Shown: positions 34,661 through 42,962, counted from the stretch's first letter. The stretch is DNA of 64,000 nucleotides from Dysosmobacter welbionis (GCF_005121165.3 NZ_CP034413.3:3186001-3250000); one strand, 5' to 3'. Translations and numbers: made by a program. The notes: a model not told the origin generated them from the sequence alone.

Positions 34661-35221
34661 ATGACGTATCCCATGACCGTGGCGGGCCTGCGCCGGGACC
34701 TGCCCATCTGCAAAGTGACGGATGACCTGTACATCGGCGCGTTTATCGTGTTCGGCGATGCGGAGCTGACTGTGGCCTGCGCCCGGGAGCTTTTGAAGCT
34801 GGTCCCGGCGGAGGACTATGACTACATGCTGACGGCGGAGGCCAAGAGCATCCCCCTGATTCATGAGATGGCCCGCCAGTCCGGTGCGAAGAAGTATTTC
34901 ATCGCACGAAAGGGTCCTAAGGCATATATGCCGGATCCTATCCACGTGGAAGACACCTCCATCACCACCGCGGGAACCCAGCGGCTGTATCTGGGCCGGG
35001 ACGATGCGGAGCTGATCCGGGGCAAGCGGATCCTGCTGATGGACGATGTGATCTCCACCGGCGGTTCCCTTCACGCCATGGAACAGCTGGTGGCCCTGGC
35101 GGGCGGCACCGTCACCGGCCGGGTGGCCGTCCTGGCGGAGGGTGAGGCCGCAGAGCGCAGTGACATCAAATTTCTGGAAAAGCTGCCGGTGTTCCATGCA
35201 GACGGTACTGTAAAAGACTGA
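34661..35221 (+). CDS. phosphoribosyltransferase (adenine phosphoribosyltransferase-like)
   Basis: The 186-residue product has the type I PRTase fold. The PRPP-binding motif is RILLMDDVISTGGSLHAME near residue 125, and an upstream segment DYMLTAEAKSIPLIHEMARQ matches the APRT-like sequences. It should couple a purine base to PRPP, or regulate purine metabolism as PurR-like PRTases do. AGAGGAGG precedes the ATG. It is monocistronic between two terminators. Specificity cannot be told from sequence; the nearby purine catabolic genes make a salvage role plausible. Confidence 0.85.
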   Translation: MTYPMTVAGLRRDLPICKVTDDLYIGAFIVFGDAELTVACARELLKLVPAEDYDYMLTAEAKSIPLIHEMARQSGAKKYFIARKGPKAYMPDPIHVEDTSITTAGTQRLYLGRDDAELIRGKRILLMDDVISTGGSLHAMEQLVALAGGTVTGRVAVLAEGEAAERSDIKFLEKLPVFHADGTVKD

Positions 35222-35236
35222 AGTGAAGAGAGACCG

Positions 35237-35268
35237 GGCGCGCCGCTGACTCGCGGCGCGCCTTTTTC
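35237..35268 (+). terminator. terminator after the phosphoribosyltransferase gene
   Basis: A perfect 10-bp GC stem (35237-35246 with 35253-35262) with a TGACTC loop is followed by TTTTTCC. Confidence 0.9.
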
Positions 35269-35581
35269 CGCATACGCTTGCAAAATCCTGGAAGAATGGT
35301 AGAATAAAGGCACGATGAAAACGAAGCATGTGGTCTATTGACTTCCGCACGTCAACGCGCCGGCGGCAGTGCGCTGCACCGCCGCCGTCACCGGCCGGGT
35401 GCCCTCCAGGTGCCGCTGTGGTTTCTGTTCAGCCTGCCTATGCTGTACCACATCGTGGTGGAGGACCGGCAGAAAGTGGGCTGGCCTGTCCATGACTGGC
35501 TGCCGGAGGCCAGCGCCTTGTGCTGTATGGAGGTACTGCCGTACTGTTCGCTGGCTATGCGGCGCCGGTATCCGGCGGAGG

Positions 35582-36407
35582 GGGGAGTACGTCCGCCGCT
35601 TTGGGGACCGGGACGACGGCCACCTGCTTCGGAGCCTGTTCTGCATCTTCGCTGTGTCGCCCTATCTGATGAAGACCCGGAACATCGCCCAAAACTATAT
35701 CCGGGACGCAGTGGAGATCGCCCGAGCAGAACAGGATATCACACAGAAGCGGGCGGCGGGGATGGAGCACTTCGGCCTGCTGCACGTGCGGCTGGCGGTC
35801 TATGTGCGAACGGACCTGTGCCCGGGACCGGGAGATCGAGGTGAACATGACCGTCAAAAAGGAGATGTCCCCGGACACGGTCATCAAGCTCCGGTTCGAC
35901 CCATCGGACACGGCGGACGTGGTCTATCAGCGGTTCAATGCCAAAGTCCAGGAGGTGAAGAACGTCTTGGAGGACACCTCCTTCGGTGCGCTGGCCGGCG
36001 CGTTCCATCTGGCGCCGGGTCTGCTGCTGAAATTCTTGGTGTGGGCCCTGCAGGTCAGCGACTACTTCGGCTGCCTGCCCGGATCCATCACCCATCTCTC
36101 GCACTTCCACGGGTCGTTGTACATCACATTTATGGCATCGCTGGGGATTCCGCCCATTTTCCATCGCCTGTACGATTTCGGCAATGTGCCGGTATTCTGG
36201 TCTTTCGGCCGGAAGCGGCAGGCGTTTGAGTACCAGTGGGACGGCACGGTGGCCCGGCGGAGGTAGGTGGACGGCTGCTTCGTCACGGACGAGTGGATTG
36301 TGGACGGATTCTATTTCGCGGTCGCCATGCACAGTTTTCAGAATCTGATCCACGGTCCCTGGCAGCTGGACGAGCCGCCGGAGGAGGCCGTGCAGGATCA
36401 GCCCTGA
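35582..36407 (+). pseudogene. decayed CAT-fold protein (2-oxoacid dehydrogenase acyltransferase-like)
   Basis: Fragments align in order to a Firmicute family with the chloramphenicol-acetyltransferase fold: RRFGDRDDGHLLRSL and VSPYLMKTRNIAQNYIRDAV in one frame, then EIEVNMTVKKEMSPDTVIKL, LPGSITHLSHFHGSLYITFM and LYDFGNVPVFWSF in another, then VDGCFVTDEWIVDGFYFAVA after an in-frame TAG at 36264. Lesions are: no start codon at the expected place (a Shine-Dalgarno-like run is followed by AGTACG), an out-of-frame deletion near 35808 that removes about 17 residues expected there, and the nonsense codon. Several independent lesions make this true decay. The preceding frame from about 35410 (LWFLFSLPMLYHIVVEDRQK) is not recognised and may be remnant coding. 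Confidence 0.75.
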
Positions 36408-36426
36408 TATAGAGAGGAGGTCGTTT

Positions 36427-37695
36427 ATGACGGACCACACCGTACCGCCCATCGGAATGCGGATGATCAAAACCGCGGCGGCAGTGCTGATCTGCCTGCT
36501 GGTGTCCATGGCCGTGGACCGGGAGGATATGCGCATCTATTCCTCCATCGCGGCGCTGCTGTGCGTTCAGCCCTATGCGGAAGATACGAAGCGCATGGCC
36601 ATCCAGCGGATTGTGGGCACAGCCATCGGCTCTGTGTTCGGCATCGCCACGCTGCTGCTGGAGATGGCCCTGGATATCCAGGGGACTTTGGTGGGCTACA
36701 TCGTCATCGCTGCGGTGACCGTGCCCAACCTGTGGATCGCCGTGGTGCTGAAGTCCTCCAATGCGGCGGCCCTCTCAGGCATCGTGTTCCTCAGCATCAC
36801 CGTCACCCATGTGACGGATGCCAGCCCCTGGATCTTCGCCTGGTACCGGGCGTCGGAGACGCTGGTGGGCATCGCGGTGGGCATCGCCGTCAACGCCTTC
36901 CAGCTGCCCCGCCGGAAGCGGCGGGACGTGCTGTTCGTCTCCGGCCTGGACGGCTTGCTGCTGACGGAGCAGGGGACGCTGACACCGTACAGCCGGGTGA
37001 GCCTGAACCGGATGCTGGACGACGGGATGCAGTTCACCCTGTCCACCATGCGCACACCCGCCTCTGTGCGGGAGGCCACCCGGGACCTGCGGCTCCGCCT
37101 GCCCGTCATCGTCATGGACGGCGCGGCGCTGTACGACATGGAGAAGAAGCGGTATCTCCATGCCTGCGTCCTGCCCAGGGAGCTGGCCCTGCGGTGCGAG
37201 GCGGTGTTCCGGGCCCAGGGCATCCACTGCTTTCTCAACGGTGTACTGGATGATAACCTGATGATCTACTACGGGGAATTCCACCACGAGACGGAGCGGG
37301 CGATCTTTGAGAAGCTGCGGACATCCCCCTACCGGAATTATGTGAGCAGAAGCTACTACAAGGATTGCCCCATTGTGTACCTCATGGGCATTGATCTGAC
37401 GGAGCGGATGCAGGCGCTGTATGACGCACTGGGGGAGGCGGGCCTGTTGGAACAGGTGAAGGTGCGGTTCTACCCTGCGGCGGAGTATCCCGGATACAGC
37501 TACCTGAAGATCTATGAGCGATCCGCCTCACGTGAGGCCATGCTGGAGCGGCTGAAGCAGGATCTGGGCATGGAGCGGAGCGTGGTGCTGACGACGCAGG
37601 AGGGCTGCGGAGACGTGGTGATCCGCGGCGGCGCCAACCAGGCGGTGAAGCGGCTGGGGCGGCTGTTTGAGCCCTATCTCTGGGAGCAGAAATAA
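36427..37695 (+). CDS. FUSC/aromatic acid exporter-like membrane domain fused to a HAD (Cof)-like domain
   Basis: The 422-residue protein has an N-terminal hydrophobic half (residues ~12-160) with the FUSC/ArAE-type segments MRIYSSIAALLCVQPYAED, RIVGTAIGSVFGIATLLLEM and WYRASETLVGIAVGIAVNAF. From about residue 167 it resembles a Cof-type HAD phosphatase: GLDGLLLTEQGTLTP stands where DLDGTLL is expected, STMRTPASV where ATGR lies, and VMDGAALYDMEKKRYL where NGAxIYD lies. The catalytic aspartates and the GDxxND motif are not recognisable, so the HAD part is probably not a phosphatase and may be a sensor or docking domain. It follows the pseudogene by 19 bases with its own GAGG. Confidence 0.78.
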   Translation: MTDHTVPPIGMRMIKTAAAVLICLLVSMAVDREDMRIYSSIAALLCVQPYAEDTKRMAIQRIVGTAIGSVFGIATLLLEMALDIQGTLVGYIVIAAVTVPNLWIAVVLKSSNAAALSGIVFLSITVTHVTDASPWIFAWYRASETLVGIAVGIAVNAFQLPRRKRRDVLFVSGLDGLLLTEQGTLTPYSRVSLNRMLDDGMQFTLSTMRTPASVREATRDLRLRLPVIVMDGAALYDMEKKRYLHACVLPRELALRCEAVFRAQGIHCFLNGVLDDNLMIYYGEFHHETERAIFEKLRTSPYRNYVSRSYYKDCPIVYLMGIDLTERMQALYDALGEAGLLEQVKVRFYPAAEYPGYSYLKIYERSASREAMLERLKQDLGMERSVVLTTQEGCGDVVIRGGANQAVKRLGRLFEPYLWEQK

Positions 37696-37728
37696 CACGG
37701 ACGGAGCTGCGGCTCCGTCCGTGTTTTG
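37696..37728 (+). terminator. terminator after the FUSC-HAD gene
   Basis: A perfect 12-bp stem (37696-37707 with 37712-37723) is followed by TTTTGC. Confidence 0.85.
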
Positions 37729-37756
37729 CATTCGGAAAGAAAACCGGAGCAGGGAC

Positions 37757-37784
37757 TTGACAAGTGTGGAAGCCTGTGTATAAT
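37757..37784 (+). promoter_or_regulatory. promoter of the XRE/membrane-protein operon
   Basis: A consensus TTGACA (37757-37762) and TATAAT (37779-37784) are 16 bases apart. Three tandem operators begin at the next base. Confidence 0.85.
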
Positions 37785-37832
37785 ATGAAGTATCCTTCAT
37801 GTGAAAGACGCTTCACGAGAAGGGACCTTCAC
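37785..37832 (+). promoter_or_regulatory. three tandem 16-bp palindromic operators
   Basis: The units are ATGAAGTATCCTTCAT (37785-37800), GTGAAAGACGCTTCAC (37801-37816) and GAGAAGGGACCTTCAC (37817-37832), head to tail with no spacer. The shared pattern is RTGAAR-NNNN-CTTCAY. The array covers the transcript start just after the -10 box and ends 25 bases before the XRE gene, so autorepression by that protein is likely. Confidence 0.75.
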
Positions 37833-37856
37833 ATTTATGGAAAGGGGAGAGAGACC

Positions 37857-38090
37857 ATGAAAAACCGTGTACGGGAGCTCCGGACCGAGGCAGGCATGAC
37901 CCAGCAGCAGCTGGCGGATCTGGTCCACGTGTCCTCCCGCACCATCATCTCCCTGGAGAAGGGGCAGTACAACCCGTCCCTGCTGCTGGCGTACCGACTG
38001 GCGCTGGTGTTCCGCACCACGGTGGAGGACCTGTACTGCCTGGCGGAGAACAAGGAACAGGAGGACCGGGAAAATGAGGAATGGACATAA
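37857..38090 (+). CDS. XRE-family HTH regulator (YozG/Cro-like)
   Basis: This 77-residue protein is a single Cro/C1-type HTH domain: MKNRVRELRTEAGMTQQQLA followed by DLVHVSSRTIISLEKGQYNP and SLLLAYRLALVFRTTVEDLY. Such small XRE proteins commonly control adjacent membrane protein genes. The ATG at 37857 follows GGAAAGGGGAG. The gene overlaps the next one by 17 bases. Three tandem palindromes between its promoter and start are the probable binding sites. Confidence 0.92.
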   Translation: MKNRVRELRTEAGMTQQQLADLVHVSSRTIISLEKGQYNPSLLLAYRLALVFRTTVEDLYCLAENKEQEDRENEEWT

Positions 38091-38280
38091 GGGCCGTATG
38101 GCCTGCGGAATTCTGGAACTGATGCTGGGCGTGGGGCTGATCTTGTACATCTGTCTGGCGGACCGGCAGCGGATTGGTCTGGCTGCGGTGGCCGCGGTGG
38201 TGGTGACGGCGGGACTTGTGACCTTCTGTACCGGTGCAACGGCGGTTCCGGCGAAGCGTAAGGAGGAAACTGTGCAATGA
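38074..38280 (+). CDS. small membrane protein, two helices
   Basis: The 68-residue product has two hydrophobic segments (ILELMLGVGLILYICLA and AVAAVVVTAGLVTFCTGA) separated by DRQRIG, and a basic C-terminus. It overlaps the XRE gene by 17 bases and the following gene by 4, so it is part of one translationally coupled operon. I do not recognise a named family. Confidence 0.75.
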   Translation: MRNGHKGRMACGILELMLGVGLILYICLADRQRIGLAAVAAVVVTAGLVTFCTGATAVPAKRKEETVQ

Positions 38281-38705
38281 GAATTTATTACAAAAAGAAA
38301 TTTTGGGCCGGCGTGGGAGCTCTGCTGCTGGGCCTGGCCCTGCCGGGCACCTGTTTGTTCGTGGGCTGGGAGCGGTTCGACCTGAAGGACGCCGTGCTGA
38401 CAACGTTCATGGTCCTCAGCGGAATCAGCGGCATTCTCCGGAGCCTGGACCGGGAGAAGGCCCGGCAGGACCGGGACGAGGACCGGGACGAGCGCACCCG
38501 GTACAACACGTACCGCAGCCGGGCCCTCACGTTCCGGGTGCTGTTTTGCCTGAACTTCGTCATACTGGCCGGGTGCTTCATCGGTTGGTGGCGGTCAGGT
38601 GAACAGGAAGTCTACATCCAGACGGCTGTTCCCTGCATGGTGCTGTTTATCGTGGGCTGGATCACCCGGATCGCCAGCGATTTCTACTATGAGTTCAAGG
38701 GGTGA
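38277..38705 (+). CDS. membrane protein with DERD loop motif
   Basis: The 142-residue product has about four helices and starts MRIYYKKKFWAGVGALLLG. A charged cytoplasmic loop RDEDRDERTRYNTYRSRALT follows the second helix. The start and the loop resemble those of the protein at 38713-39117, so the two are tandem paralogues. It overlaps the preceding gene by 4 bases. Function unknown. Confidence 0.78.
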   Translation: MRIYYKKKFWAGVGALLLGLALPGTCLFVGWERFDLKDAVLTTFMVLSGISGILRSLDREKARQDRDEDRDERTRYNTYRSRALTFRVLFCLNFVILAGCFIGWWRSGEQEVYIQTAVPCMVLFIVGWITRIASDFYYEFKG

Positions 38706-38712
38706 AAATGAG

Positions 38713-39117
38713 ATGCGCATTTATAATAAGCGGAATTTTGCTGCCGGGATCCTCAGTCTGGCTCTGGCGGTGGCTTGCGGCGTGGTCCTGGCGGTGACGG
38801 GATTCCAGACGAAATGGCTGATCGCCCTGGTGCTCCTGCTGGCCGCTGGCGGCTTCGATCTGTGGTGGTCTCTGTCCCGGGAGTCCAGGCTCCCGCGGGT
38901 GGATGAGCGGGACCAGGCCGTCAGCCGGAAAAGCGCCTGGCTGGCCTACCGGATTGTGGCTAACGGCTGCTGGATCGTGAGTCTTGCGGCCCTGGTGGTC
39001 TATGGAATCAGCCGGATCCCGGCAGCTCTGGCGGTGACCATCACGCTGGACGCTGTGACCATCGGGGCTTTTGCCGCCCTACAGGGGGCTGAAGTCTACT
39101 ATGAAAAACGGATGTGA
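38713..39117 (+). CDS. membrane protein with DERD loop motif, paralogue
   Basis: The 134-residue product starts MRIYNKRNFAAGILSLALAV and has four hydrophobic segments with a loop RVDERDQAVSRKSAWLAYRI between the second and third. This matches the layout of the previous protein. ATG 38713 is in frame after GGGGTG; the gap to the upstream gene is 7 bases. Function unknown; probably controlled by the XRE regulator. Confidence 0.78.
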   Translation: MRIYNKRNFAAGILSLALAVACGVVLAVTGFQTKWLIALVLLLAAGGFDLWWSLSRESRLPRVDERDQAVSRKSAWLAYRIVANGCWIVSLAALVVYGISRIPAALAVTITLDAVTIGAFAALQGAEVYYEKRM

Positions 39118-39147
39118 GGCCGCCGGCCCTCTGGAAAAGGAGAACGT

Positions 39148-39846
39148 ATGGATCGAAGCGAAGATTTGAAACAGGTGCGGGACCTGCATCTGGTCCGGGA
39201 TGAGCGGGACAGGGAGGTGGAGGCGGCCGCCGGACTCCGGGCGGGAAACGCGGTGGTGCTGGTGAGCCAGCTGCTCTCCGCCGTCTGCCTGCTCCAGGAT
39301 GATCCGGCCTGGATGGCGCTGCTGTCCCTGACGCTCGTCTGGGGGGGCGTGAAGGGCTTCTGGCGATTCAGACAGGACCAGGAGAGGATCTATTTGGTGT
39401 GGGGCCTGCTGACCTGCGCCGGAGCGGCGGCGCTGCTGGGACTCTATTTCCACCGGGCCTGGTCTGCCGGGATGTCGTTCACCAGACTGCTGGGCTACGC
39501 AGTGCTGTGCCAGGTGCTGACGGTGGCCGCCGGACTGTTATTTGTGGCGCTGCTGCTGGGTATCTTCTGGCTGGCCCACAAGCTAGGGCATATAGAGGGA
39601 GAGCGTTGGGAGCAGTATTTCCAGTCCGTGTCCACCGCCGGACTTCTGCTGCGGGTGGGTGCTGTGATGGCGGTGGCCCTGGCAGCGGTGGCGGCCCTCA
39701 GCGTTCCCCTGTTCGCCCGGTTGGGCTTTCAGGAGCCGGGACTTCTGGCCGCGCTGTTTTTTGTGGCAAGGGGCGCGTACCTGCTTAACAAATTCAGCCG
39801 CCGGCGGGACGAACTGATCCAGAAGCTCCTGAAGCTGAAACGCTGA
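39148..39846 (+). CDS. membrane protein with N-terminal DERD motif
   Basis: The 232-residue protein has a charged N-terminus LVRDERDREVEAAAGLRAG that resembles the loop motif of the two preceding proteins, then about six hydrophobic segments and a basic C-terminus SRRRDELIQKLLKLKR. It looks like a larger relative or a fusion built on the same module. GAAAAGGAG precedes the start. It is the last gene of the XRE operon. Function unknown. Confidence 0.72.
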   Translation: MDRSEDLKQVRDLHLVRDERDREVEAAAGLRAGNAVVLVSQLLSAVCLLQDDPAWMALLSLTLVWGGVKGFWRFRQDQERIYLVWGLLTCAGAAALLGLYFHRAWSAGMSFTRLLGYAVLCQVLTVAAGLLFVALLLGIFWLAHKLGHIEGERWEQYFQSVSTAGLLLRVGAVMAVALAAVAALSVPLFARLGFQEPGLLAALFFVARGAYLLNKFSRRRDELIQKLLKLKR

Positions 39847-40025
39847 GCTGCTTCAGCCTGGTGAAGCGGCACGGGGGCAGACTTGTACAACCTGCCGGAA
39901 TCTCTCGGTGTTTGCAGGGAGAATTTTCTCCAGAGGTGCCTATTATGCGGACTGCCGTGAGATGCTATCATAAAATGGAAATCCCATCGTGGAAAAACAA
40001 ATACTGAGATAGAAATAAGTCCGCT

Positions 40026-40065
40026 GGGCGTAGTCTATGGAGCGATAGGCTGCGCCCTCTTTTTC
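40026..40065 (+). promoter_or_regulatory. leader hairpin with T-run before the DUF2798 gene
   Basis: A 13-bp stem with two G-U pairs (40026-40038 with 40045-40057) and loop GGAGCG is followed by TCTTTTTCTG, ending 30 bases before the gene start. It has the form of an intrinsic terminator inside a leader, so it may be an attenuator, or else the terminator of the upstream operon. Confidence 0.6.
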
Positions 40066-40094
40066 TGCTCAGGACAAGGAGTGTTTCGATCATC

Positions 40095-40589
40095 ATGCCA
40101 AAAACAACTGTACAGAAAGTGATCTTCGGTCTGCTGATGTCCTTTTTCATGGTGCTGGCCATGGAGATGTACAACACAGGCCTGCGGAACGGCGGTCTTA
40201 CAAACGCCGGGATCCTGAACGCCCTGCGGGAGCTGCCGCTGATGTTTGCGCTGTGCTTCCTGACCAGCACAGTTGTCGGAGAACCCCTGGCCGCCCGCCT
40301 GGCGGCACGGCTGGCAGTGCCCCGGGAGTGGCCCTTTGCCGCCGTTCTGGCCCGGTCCGCCATGACGGTGTGCGTCATGTGTCCGGCCATGAGCCTATGG
40401 GCTACGGTGATCTTCCAGCAGCCGGGGATCGAGTTGGTGCCCTCCTGGCTCCAGACGGTGGTCTGCAATTTTCCCATGGCGTTTTTCTGGCAGATCTTTT
40501 TCTGCGGTCCGCTGGTGCGGCGGCTGTTCCGGCTGCTGGTGCCCTCCGCGGCGCTTGTACCCGCCTGTGCGGAAGAGGCGGCGGAATGA
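40095..40589 (+). CDS. DUF2798 membrane protein
   Basis: The 164-residue product carries four hydrophobic segments arranged as two repeats: KVIFGLLMSFFMVLAMEMYN and later MTVCVMCPAMSLWATVIFQ, the latter followed by WLQTVVCNFPMAFFWQIFFC. This pattern is that of DUF2798 proteins, whose function is unknown. A weak AAGGAG precedes the ATG. It is monocistronic behind the leader hairpin and ends before a long convergent hairpin. Confidence 0.8.
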   Translation: MPKTTVQKVIFGLLMSFFMVLAMEMYNTGLRNGGLTNAGILNALRELPLMFALCFLTSTVVGEPLAARLAARLAVPREWPFAAVLARSAMTVCVMCPAMSLWATVIFQQPGIELVPSWLQTVVCNFPMAFFWQIFFCGPLVRRLFRLLVPSAALVPACAEEAAE

Positions 40590-40598
40590 GGGACATGT

Positions 40599-40638
40599 GC
40601 AAGCGGTCCCGGACGCTGGTACGTCCGGGACCGCTTGC
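40599..40638. terminator. 17-bp perfect hairpin between convergent DUF2798 and ruvX genes
   Basis: Arms 40599-40615 and 40622-40638 pair perfectly around CTGGTA. No T-run follows on either strand, so it is a terminator-like or mRNA-end-protecting structure for both genes. Confidence 0.6.
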
Positions 40639-40640
40639 CA

Positions 40641-41066
40641 TTATCCCTCCGGGTGCGTTTTTAAATAGGTGAGGTAGCCCTCTAGAATCAGCGATGCCGC
40701 CACAGCGTCCACCACCTTTTTCCGCTTCTTGGCGTTCTTGCCGCTGCTCATCAGGATCTGGTGAGCGTCGATGGTGGTGCGCCGCTCGTCCCACAGGACC
40801 ACCGGCAGGCCGGTGGTCTCCTTCAGCAGCTGCCGCATGGCCTGGGCCTTTTCCGAGCGGGGCCCGCGGGTGCCGTCCATGTTGATGGGATGCCCCAGCA
40901 CCAGCCGTTCCACCCTGTGCTCCTTTGCCAGAAGTGCGATCTGTCCCGTCACCCGGTCCGGGCGGTAGGCGTTGATGACGGTGGTGAAGCCGGCCAGCAG
41001 GCCGGTGGGGTCGGAGATGGCGATGCCGGTGTGGGCGTCGCCGTAGTCGATGGCCATGATGCGCAT
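40641..41066 (-). CDS. ruvX: RuvX/YqgF family pre-16S rRNA nuclease
   Basis: This 141-residue RNase H-fold protein takes part in pre-16S rRNA end maturation. It starts MRIMAIDYGDAHTGIAISDP (first catalytic aspartate), continues with VERLVLGHPINMDGTRGPRS, the glutamate-bearing VVLWDERRTTIDAH and the final aspartate in KKVVDAVAASLILEGYL. GGAAAGGAG precedes the ATG at 41066. It is divergent from the ribosomal protein block. Confidence 0.93.
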   Translation of the reverse strand: MRIMAIDYGDAHTGIAISDPTGLLAGFTTVINAYRPDRVTGQIALLAKEHRVERLVLGHPINMDGTRGPRSEKAQAMRQLLKETTGLPVVLWDERRTTIDAHQILMSSGKNAKKRKKVVDAVAASLILEGYLTYLKTHPEG

Positions 41067-41187
41067 GGTGGTCTCCTTTCCAGGGAAGAATAAACGCCGG
41101 TATGGCGCGTTTTGCCTGCCCACAGGATACCACATCGGGGCAGGCCGCGCAAGGCGGAAAAAACCTGACATTTTTTTCAAAAAGAGG

Positions 41188-41216
41188 TTGACCGGCGCCT
41201 TGACCTGTGTTACAAT
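41188..41216 (+). promoter_or_regulatory. sigma-A-like promoter for rpmG-secE-nusG
   Basis: TTGACC (41188-41193) and TACAAT (41211-41216) are 17 bases apart. The leader to rpmG is about 140 bases, long enough for regulation, but I see no known riboswitch in it. Confidence 0.7.
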
Positions 41217-41363
41217 CATTCTTACCTGTGAAAAAGGGTTTTCTTTTCATGCGCTTTTTTCGCTTTTCAGCCATGGAGGTCTGCCCGCCAAGCTGCAGGG
41301 AGGCAATCGGGACTCTCCCGGTCCGCCGGAGAGAGAGCCCCAATAATAAGGAGGTGCCGTTAG

Positions 41364-41513
41364 ATGCGCGTGAAGGTCACTTTGAGATGCAACGAGTGCA
41401 AGCAGAGAAACTACAACACCATGAAGAACAAGAAGAACACTCCGGACAAGCTGGAACTCAACAAGTACTGCCCCTTCTGCAAGAAGCACACGCTCCATAC
41501 CGAGACTAAGTAA
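41364..41513 (+). CDS. rpmG: 50S ribosomal protein L33
   Basis: The 49-residue product [20 protein letters not shown]...[14 protein letters not shown] is bL33 of the zinc-binding type with two CxxC pairs (C9/C12 and the CPFC pair). AAGGAGG precedes the ATG. It starts the conserved rpmG-secE-nusG block. Confidence 0.97.
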   Translation: MRVKVTLRCNECKQRNYNTMKNKKNTPDKLELNKYCPFCKKHTLHTETK

Positions 41514-41549
41514 ACGGTCACGAATGATGAGAAAGGGCGTGTAAACGTT

Positions 41550-41762
41550 ATGGCAGAAGAAGTCAAGAAGAAAAGAAGCCGCGGTCAGTGGTTCCGCGAA
41601 ATGAAAAGCGAACTGAAGAAGGTCGTCTGGCCTGACCGGAAGACCGTGATGAAAAACACCGGCACCGTGCTGCTGTGCTCCTTGGCCATCGGCGTGTGCA
41701 TCTGGATCTTTGACTTTGTCATGGTCACCGCTGTCCAGATGATTCTCAGCCTGTTCGCCTGA
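41550..41762 (+). CDS. secE: preprotein translocase subunit SecE
   Basis: The 70-residue protein has a basic N-terminus, the amphipathic segment WFREMKSELKKVVWPDRKTV that is diagnostic of SecE and one transmembrane helix. It is part of the SecYEG channel. It lies between rpmG and nusG as usual. Confidence 0.96.
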   Translation: MAEEVKKKRSRGQWFREMKSELKKVVWPDRKTVMKNTGTVLLCSLAIGVCIWIFDFVMVTAVQMILSLFA

Positions 41763-41775
41763 TTGAGGTAGAAAC

Positions 41776-42300
41776 ATGTCAGAGAGCGCGAAGTGGTATG
41801 TGGTGCATACCTATTCCGGCTACGAGAACGCCGTTAAGACCAGCATTGAAAAGTTCGTCACAGGCCGCGGAATGGAGGACATGATCCTGCGGATCGAGGT
41901 CCCCATGGAGACGGTGACAGAGGTCACGGACTCTGGCGCCACCAAAGAGGTGGAACGGAAGGTATTCCCCGGCTACGTGCTGATCAAGATGGTCATGACT
42001 GACGATACCTGGCATCTGGTGCGGAACGTCCGCGGCGTCACCGGCTTCGTGGGCTCCGCCAACAAAGCCATCCCCCTCACGGAGGAGGAGGTTCTGGCCA
42101 TGGGCATGGAAAAGCATGAGATCGTGGTCAGATACAATGTGGGCGACCATGTGAAGATCGTGGATGGCCCACTGGCCAGCTTTACCGGCGTGGTGGAGGA
42201 GATCGAGCCCGAGAAGAATCGGGTCAGCGTGATGGTCTCCATGTTCGGCCGCGAGACTCCGGTGGAGCTGGAGCTGGACCAGGTCGAGGTCCAGGACTGA
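41776..42300 (+). CDS. nusG: transcription termination/antitermination factor NusG
   Basis: The 174 residues start [20 protein letters not shown], the NGN domain, and end with the KOW domain [20 protein letters not shown]. NusG binds RNA polymerase and modulates pausing and Rho termination. It follows secE by 13 bases. Confidence 0.98.
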   Translation: MSESAKWYVVHTYSGYENAVKTSIEKFVTGRGMEDMILRIEVPMETVTEVTDSGATKEVERKVFPGYVLIKMVMTDDTWHLVRNVRGVTGFVGSANKAIPLTEEEVLAMGMEKHEIVVRYNVGDHVKIVDGPLASFTGVVEEIEPEKNRVSVMVSMFGRETPVELELDQVEVQD

Positions 42301-42433
42301 TCGAATATCTGCCGGGCGCCCCAGGGCGCCGGCCCGCCGGACATTCCGGCGGAAAAGTGGGAGGGGCTGAACTGCCCCGCCAAAGACGGCCCCGTGCCGC
42401 CACCACATTCATAGATTTAGGAGGTGCTACTCC

Positions 42434-42859
42434 GTGGCACAGAAGATTACTGGTTATGTGAAACTGCAGATCCCCGCAGGCAAGGCAACTCCCGCGCCCC
42501 CCGTTGGTCCCGCTCTGGGCCAGCACGGCGTGAACATCGCCGCCTTCACCAAGGAGTTCAACGAGCGTACCAAGAACGACATGGGCATGATTATCCCCGT
42601 GGTCATCACTGTGTATGCTGACCGCTCCTTCTCCTTCATCACCAAGACGCCCCCCGCGGCCGTCCTGATCAAGAAGGAGTGCAACATCGAGTCCGGCTCC
42701 GGCGTGCCCAACAAGACCAAGGTGGCCACCATCTCCAAGGCCTCCATCCAGAAGATTGCTGAGATCAAGATGAAGGACCTGAATGCGGCCAGCCTGGAGT
42801 CCGCCATGAGCATGATCGCCGGCACCTGCCGGTCCATGGGCGTCGTCGTCGGCGACTGA
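42434..42859 (+). CDS. rplK: 50S ribosomal protein L11
   Basis: The 141-residue product starts [20 protein letters not shown] and carries the [17 protein letters not shown] segment of uL11. GTG 42434 is the start, with AGGAGG upstream. The 133-base spacer after nusG has GC-rich hairpins. Confidence 0.98.
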   Translation: MAQKITGYVKLQIPAGKATPAPPVGPALGQHGVNIAAFTKEFNERTKNDMGMIIPVVITVYADRSFSFITKTPPAAVLIKKECNIESGSGVPNKTKVATISKASIQKIAEIKMKDLNAASLESAMSMIAGTCRSMGVVVGD

Positions 42860-42962
42860 GCCCGGCTTTCACAGACCGTTTCAAACAGCGAGCGGCCCGT
42901 GGGGCCGCACCATACAGTGGGAGGATTCATTTCCGAAGAACCACTATGAGGAGGAAGTAACA

